This document shows, piece after piece, positions 58,851 to 64,000 of a stretch of DNA of 64,000 nucleotides. The stretch lies in the NCBI GenBank assembly GCA_951217055.1, contig OX578279.1, positions 41,813,610 through 41,877,609 of the forward strand, given 5' to 3'. How positions within the stretch are numbered: position 1 is the stretch's first letter; each line of letters opens with the position of its first letter. The notes under the pieces were generated by a model, which was not told the origin of the DNA, searched no databases, and saw only the letters and a list, made by a program, of their open reading frames with translations. This DNA is from Gerris lacustris. Taxonomy: Eukaryota; Arthropoda; Insecta; Hemiptera; Gerridae. The position numbers were made by a program, and so were the translations under genes.

Positions 58851-58974
58851 TTTAGCTATGTTTTTTAGGCTCTAAAGTTACTATTTCACAGCCTACCACG
58901 GAAAAAAAAAATTTTTTTTTTTTCCTCGGTAGGCTGTGAAATAGTAACTTTAGAGCCTAAAAAACATAGCTAAA
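58851..58974. repeat. Perfect palindrome, 47-bp arms
   Basis: The arms 58851-58897 and 58928-58974 are exact reverse complements (outer end TTTAGCTATGTTTTTTAGGC). The centre is an A-run followed by a T-run with GG/CC clamps, so the hairpin extends further. Confidence 0.97.
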
Positions 58975-58984
58975 GTCCATTTTG

Positions 58985-59275
58985 CATACATATGAAGGAG
59001 ATAAATTTATATCTGATGGAAAGAGCTGCAGAGATAAATGTAGTTAAAGCGGCAGCTTTTCGGTCATTAGGGTTAAAATGTAGATCTGCGACAGAGATTC
59101 AAATTAAGTAGGAGAGTTTTTATTTGGGGTTAAGTATGCTGGACGCTGGACGGGAAAGAAGGAAGAGGTGCAGTGATTCCATGTCATTTAGACAGGTAGG
59201 ACAAACAACATTATAAGAAATTACATGTTGCTGTTGTTTACTGGAATAAAAATATGGTTGAGTGGAACTAGACAG
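58985..59275 (-). pseudogene. LINE C-terminal fragment with zinc-knuckle-like motif
   Basis: The - strand reads QPYFYSSKQQQHVISYNVVC then PTCLNDMESLHLFLLSRP, followed by SILNPK and a stop. In another frame it reads NPNDRKAAALTTFISAALS. The C-x2-C...E...H pattern resembles the knuckle at the end of many LINE polymerases, including the one at 45018. It is short and broken, and RT motifs are absent. Confidence 0.38.
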
Positions 59276-59589
59276 CCTGGCTTAAAAAATTAATCTCATT
59301 GAAGAGAATGAAATAGATGACAGAAGATATCCTTCCGCTATGAGAAAAAAAAGAAGTCAGAACAGAAGAGAGGAGAGTGATGGCTGTTAAGGTTACGTTT
59401 AATGTGAGTAGATAGTAAATAATTCTCAAGCTGTGAAATTTAACTATTGGACTTGAGTTAAACGATTTATAATTTTAGGCGAAATATCCACAGGAACCAA
59501 CAGGGTAAAAACACTGTTTATATTGATTAACCCAATTAAATGAAGGTATGTTAAAAAATTTATTATCCAAATCATAAATCATAAAAAGT

Positions 59590-59810
59590 TTTAAGACATA
59601 ATGGTAAGCGATCTTCATTCATGCCAGAATTTTTAGAATAAAAATGTAATTTGTGTGGCCGCAGATCTGGGTTCAATTCGTGGACTGCCCGACCTGGACC
59701 CCCCGCATGGTGTTCACCCAGCATCGCTTTATTATAAATGTGTAGCTGCTATTATGTTAAGTGGCTGCTTATGTCAATAGTAAGGTTTCTACAGCTGATG
59801 GAGCGACACA
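59590..59810 (+). repeat. Possible tRNA-derived SINE fragment
   Basis: CTGGGTTCAATTCGTGG near 59670 fits a Pol III B box (GGTTCRANNC). A CTTTATTATAAATGTG-type AT-rich tail follows. The A box (about 59600, ATGGTAAGCGATC) is weak. Confidence 0.35.
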
Positions 59811-60191
59811 CTAACCTGATTTATTGAACTTACCAGAAGAGGAAAGTGGTCCATCTAGGTTTACATATTCGATGGGTTCGGAATTGTATGCCGATGTTCT
59901 AAGGCGCTTTGATTTCGGAGACTTAAGGAGGATTAGAACTTGAGACTAGTTTAGGTTTAATGTGCTAAGCGTGCATTATGCATTATTCAGAAGGAGGGCT
60001 ATTCTTTTGTAATTCATGTGGTGTGACTTGTCACATTTTTTTTTTTTTTTTTTGTAGCATAATCAATTTAACCTCACACCACTAAGAAGGAACCTCCATT
60101 TCAAGAAGGAATATTTTCAGATCGTAGGATATAACAGAGGAATTTTTAAGACTTTAAACTGACTATTCTTAATAAAAAGTAAGTTACTTAC

Positions 60192-60354
60192 GGTTGGGGT
60201 GGGGCTAGTATCATTGGAGCTCACTGTTATCGATGAAATGAGATTGAACATCTAAATGCGCTGCCAGATCCAGGACTAGGTGGGTAAGAGCTGGATGCTC
60301 GAGCAGGTCTGCTTCGGGCAATGGAGGTTGACATCTCGGCCTTAACTGACGACT
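60192..60354 (-). CDS. Candidate exon, unknown protein
   Basis: On the - strand this 163-base segment starts after TTTGTGCTCCAG and ends at CCAACC|GTAAGTAAC, a near-ideal donor. The open frame reads SRQLRPRCQPPLPEADLLEH and LVLDLAAHLDVQSHFIDN, more protein-like than its surroundings. It meets a stop 16 bases before the donor, so it would be a last coding exon followed by a spliced 3'UTR, or a decayed exon. I do not recognise the protein. Confidence 0.25.
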
Positions 60355-60758
60355 CTGGAGCACAAAGTGTTTTGACATTATAAGCTTTCCTTTAGACTTA
60401 GATAAAAACAATGTATACCACCAACTCAAGCATACAAGATATATAAAATAAAATTTAGTAATTACACATCTCTTACTTTAAAGGAACGATGTAAATGAAG
60501 AACTATATCACAGAATACATAACGAAGTAATAAAAGTCTTAAAAAGTCGTCTCCGAAAAATTGTAAATAAACTGGATCTGAAAAATAAAGAAATAAGTTT
60601 TAAATACTTCACATTAAAATGTGGCAATCAAGTGATTATGAGCACAATTAATTTTTAATATCGGAATTACTTGTTAAGTTGCTTATACATCTGCGAATCG
60701 AACGGTTCGCGGTCCATTTAAGGTTGGTTCATGAAATTATTTTTTCCAGTAAACGGCT

Positions 60759-61901
60759 GGTACCGAAGTGCACCAGCCCCCCTTGGGATTAGAAAAAGGT
60801 TACGGTCGAAGTGCGCCAGCCTCTTAGTCTAAAGTGTCTGAAGGTTGAAAGTCAGGTAAGCCTGGGTTATCCCTCTTGCACCCCGTCTAAACCCAAAGAA
60901 CTTTGTAGTGGACTTCGAAATTGGAATCCAACAAGCCGTTCGAAATGTCTTCCTAAGCACTTTGGAAAAATTCAGGATTTAGGATTTACTGAGGGCTACC
61001 GATGTTCTACCAACGATGGCCAACTAATTAAGTTTATCTTCGAACTATCCTATATAGACCCTGTAGAAGTTGAAGAATGTTATATTGAAGATTAAATAAG
61101 CCATCGCAATGATCGATTTTGGGACTATATCACCGAGAACTATATTGATCTGTCCACGGCTAAATTCCCAATACCAATGTGGGATTCAAACCGCCTACCG
61201 TTGGTTGTTTATAATAATAAAGAAATAAATATCTAGATTTGAAATGTGAAAGTCATTTCTAATTTATTTAGGAGTATGTATACATAAATAAATTACGCAC
61301 CTTTCAATATGAATTTTGTATTATATTTATTGAATATAGACTCAATTGTATTATACTGTATATTACATAATGCAGAAAATTTTAGTTTTCATGAGTACGT
61401 TTAATGTTAAGTTAATCTAAGCCCTTCTAATAAATATTAGCACTCACTTATAAGTGAGTGTAATTTATGTAAGAAACATTTCTTTAACTTTTAATATTAA
61501 CAAAATAAATTGTTTTTTCTCTCGAATTTTTTATTAATTTCTTAAATTTCCTATTAATTAACTAATTTTGATTTGTAAGTTTCTTTTTCATTTTGAATAT
61601 TCACAAATTAAAGTGTATGTTCTGACTAAATTTGGATTTTGTTCTTACGAGAACATTCTACAGATTCTCCTTTGCACTGAGATTTGCTAATGATCGCCTT
61701 ATCATTGTAAGCAATTTGTTCAAAGTATCTTCAAATCGGTTTATATTGAGTATATGGGAATATTGACAACGATTAGTCCTTTAGATTAGAGGATCCGTGT
61801 CCGAGGTGGGTGGACTACCTGTGTTAAGAGATAGGATTTACCCGGCGCACTTCGACCGTACCCTTCAAAAAGGGGCTGGCGCACTTCCCCCGTTACCCCA
61901 T
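60759..61901 (+). mobile_element. MULE-type element with long compound terminal repeats
   Basis: About 60 bases at each end are inverted copies. Each end contains the unit ending GAAGTGCGCCAGCC twice: once near the tip, and once inside next to GGTTACGGTCGAAGTGC (left) or GCACTTCGACCGTACC (right). A transposase relic follows the left repeat on the + strand. Long terminal repeats fit Mutator-like elements. I could not identify the 8-10 bp target duplication. Confidence 0.65.
60811..61200 (+). pseudogene. MULE transposase C-terminal relic
   Basis: The frame 60811-61095 ends KHFGKIQDLGFTEGYRCST, then NDGQLIKFIFELSYIDPVEV and EECYIED plus a stop. Beyond it, in frame, comes FWDYITENYIDLSTAKFPIP then MWDSN. 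FLYWCH/MULE transposases have this sequence of blocks ('..QELGL...Y', 'ALAF.P..V...FE.L', 'DYFEDTYIG...FPI..WN') before the NNxVEGWH motif, which is not visible here. Only the C-terminal part is left. Confidence 0.55.
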
Positions 61902-61904
61902 TCC

Positions 61905-62205
61905 AATCACAAAAACCCTTGGCTCTTTTTGGTTATATATTTTCAGGTGTAATATTAATATGCACCTTCACAAAAAAGCATCAACATCGCAAGGGTAATG
62001 AGATGGATTGGGAAGGAAATTTGATCATTACCATTGAAATTCTCGTCGGCCAACTCTTAACCTTAAGATAAATATATTATAATAAGAGTACATTTCCTTT
62101 TCTAGTAAAGTACTGGCAGATCAATAATCCTGGTAAGAAAGAAACGGTAAAAAATAATCGGTCTAACAAACTAAAAAAATACTTTCTTATGTATGTAGTG
62201 CATAA
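61905..62205. other. No recognised feature
   Basis: AT-rich spacer to the right of the MULE relic. Nothing coding or repetitive was recognised. Confidence 0.4.
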
Positions 62206-62209
62206 GATT

Positions 62210-62610
62210 TATTTTTATCAAAATCTAGGACACTAGATTTTTTCCGGGAAAACAACTAATATGCCTGGACTCGTATTTAAATGGAATTCAAAATTGATTT
62301 GTTTAATCAAAATACTCGGAACCATATTAGAGAAATATATATCTATTTTTTTTTTTTTTTTGGGCAGCACCCATAAATTTGAAGATTCAATCCATTTGTC
62401 GAATTTCCCTCGAGGTATGATTTTTCTATACCTGTATACCAAATTTCATCAAAATCGGTCCAGTAATTGAGGCTCCACGGACTACAGATGGGCGTTTTTG
62501 TTTGTTTTTTTTTTAAATTGGACTCACTTAAACGTAGGAATCCGCCAAAAAAGAATAGTTGTACCATCACAATACTTTCTCTCTATACATACTAAGTATA
62601 TGAGAAAGTA
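62210..62610 (+). repeat. Dispersed repeat, family also at 24.8 and 48.8 kb
   Basis: Contains CCAAATTTCATCAAAATCGG, TCCAGTAATTG and CATCACAATACTTTCTCTCT, and ends in a TATA-rich hairpin with GAGAAAGTA as the other copies do. The 75- and 69-codon frames across it are shadows of the T-run. Confidence 0.6.
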
Positions 62611-62658
62611 AAAACTACAGTAGAAAAAAGTCTACCTTTTAATTTACTTTCTAATTAT

Positions 62659-62843
62659 TCATAAATTATCACCTATTCTACTCCTCGTTAGTAGGCGGCT
62701 AGCTTCGGTGACGAACCTATCAATAAAGGATTGGCATCGCTCCCAGTGATGTATGGGAACACTGCTAATGTTACATATGTAACAGAACGCCGTTAGAGGA
62801 CTGTGTAGGAACAGGGTAAATAAGTTCCCGTTGTGCTGGTTTT
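62659..62843 (-). CDS. Candidate last exon, unknown protein
   Basis: On the - strand the segment begins after GTATTTTGTTTCAG, a good acceptor. It is open for about 61 codons to a stop: NQHNGNLFTLFLHSPLTAFC, YICNISSVPIHHWERCQSFI, then DRFVTEASRLLTRSRIGDNL. Composition is protein-like but I cannot name a family. No partner exon was identified; the candidate at 60192 is on the same strand but downstream. Confidence 0.25.
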
Positions 62844-62861
62844 CTGAAACAAAATACAAAT

Positions 62862-64000
62862 AATATATACAGAATAGGCATTTTATAACTAATATATTGT
62901 AATTTTAATATCTAATAATAAGATTGTCCAATTTCCAAAACTACTTCCAAGAGTGGGTGATTCCTTTTAATACATTCAAATTCTTAGAAGTTAAAAAATT
63001 AATGTTTAAATGTCTGGAAATTAGTTGAAATGTTCAAAACACGATTAGGTTTCTCACTCTTAAAAATATTTGTGAAGTGCCAACTGTATTTTATGCAGAT
63101 GCTTGAAAGAAAAATTTTAGTTGTTCATTAAACATGCCAAATTTCGGCATGATCCAATAACGCGATCCTAAATATCGTGATAAACGCTTAATTTTGTATA
63201 GCCGCAATTAAAATAAAAATAAATAAGTTGATTAGCTCAAAGAAATATGTGTATAAAATTTAATTTAATTCTGAGAAATAGTTCTTAAGTTATCGTGTAA
63301 ACAAGACGTAAATCGCACATACAACACGCTAGAAATAGGCAATCATAGCATTCAAGGATAAAGGATATCCTAAAGTTATGTTTTTTCGGTTACTTCTTTC
63401 TATAGTAAAAATGAAGAAAGATGCAGTGTAAATTGAATCGTTCTTTGCATGTCGTATACAAGCAGGATAGGTGGTATATCCTATTTTTACTATAAAGGTT
63501 ATTGGTATATTTATATATTCTCGTCTCAAAACGGAGATGAGAATAGTTCTACTCAAGTGTGTGGTTCCTATATATTAAACAGCTTAAGCTGTGAGCTTGG
63601 CTGCTCGCTGATGAGGGTTAAAAGATGTGAAACATTATTTGTTGTGTCGCTTTGGCCCACGCCGGTAAATGAAGCTCGTCACGTACTAGAGCGGAACACT
63701 GATCAAAGCAATCTGCTCCTCCAATTCTTCATAGAATTGCGCACTTAACCTCACTTTACCTTCATAATTCTTAATAAAAAATTGTAAATATAAAATAATA
63801 ATGATTTTTATTAAGTTTTTCTTGGGCATAACGTAGCTTTATACTCTAAGCCGGTAAAAGTTAAATATACTCGAAAACAATATTACTTACACTGATATCC
63901 CACTATACGCAGTTGTGGTTCAATGGGTTAAAAAGACTTGCGAAGTACTGTTTGAACAAGAAAATAACTAAGAATTTCCTATAAAATTGAAATTTGAGAT
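62862..64000. other. No recognised gene
   Basis: Mixed sequence. The frame 63449-63748 (+) is open for 99 codons but has no motif I know. CTGATGAG...GAAAC at 63608 is discussed under rejected items. Confidence 0.35.

Noticed and set aside
63600..63640. CTGATGA followed by GAAAC, hammerhead-like
   Set aside because: The 14 bases between the boxes cannot form a stem II, and no matching stem III or cleavage triplet is seen.

Overview
The window looks like AT-rich nuclear DNA of an arthropod, most likely an insect. The evidence is a spliced animal gene with GT-AG introns, long non-coding stretches, and a dense mix of mariner, hAT, PIF/Harbinger, MULE, Penelope-like, LINE and Helentron-like elements. 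I cannot fix the order; Hemiptera is a guess. No bacterial or organellar features were seen.

One host gene is recognisable. Five exons on the + strand between 2426 and 7040 encode the last ~286 residues of raptor, the WD40 propeller of the TORC1 scaffold, ending in a normal stop. Everything upstream in the gene (caspase-like and HEAT regions) must lie left of base 1. Bases 1-2425 are therefore intron. That intron holds a ~308-bp satellite (1-1482) in which every unit carries a sharply conserved hammerhead ribozyme core: three copies in the sense of the gene, one antisense, around a head-to-head junction near 505. The last raptor intron holds an antisense Penelope-like element. Bases 7041-11990 look like 3'UTR or gene flank.

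From 12 kb onward the sequence is mostly mobile DNA. 14-20 kb: decayed LINE and Penelope-like fragments in inverted orientation, one carrying a small hAT element. 23.8-24.5 kb: a 711-bp PIF/Harbinger element with TAA duplications. 25.4-27.7 kb: a MITE and a mariner relic. 31.5-37.7 kb: repeat-built MITE-like and foldback elements. 39.8-42.8 and 55.6-58.6 kb: two 3,012-bp hAT-like elements in opposite orientation, co-linear without indels and each with its own perfect 8-bp target duplication. 43.3-49.2 kb: a four-level nest in which a LINE sits in a hAT-like element, which sits in a Helentron-like element, which sits in an older repeat. 51.3-54.0 kb: another hAT-like element with a perfect 8-bp duplication. 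60.7-61.9 kb: a MULE relic with long compound terminal repeats. Two weak candidate exons of unknown genes lie on the - strand at 60.2 and 62.7 kb.

Hammerhead sequence appears in two forms. The satellite has intact cores, and three Penelope-type tails have decayed ones. All assignments come from reading the sequence; no search, folding or alignment program was run.
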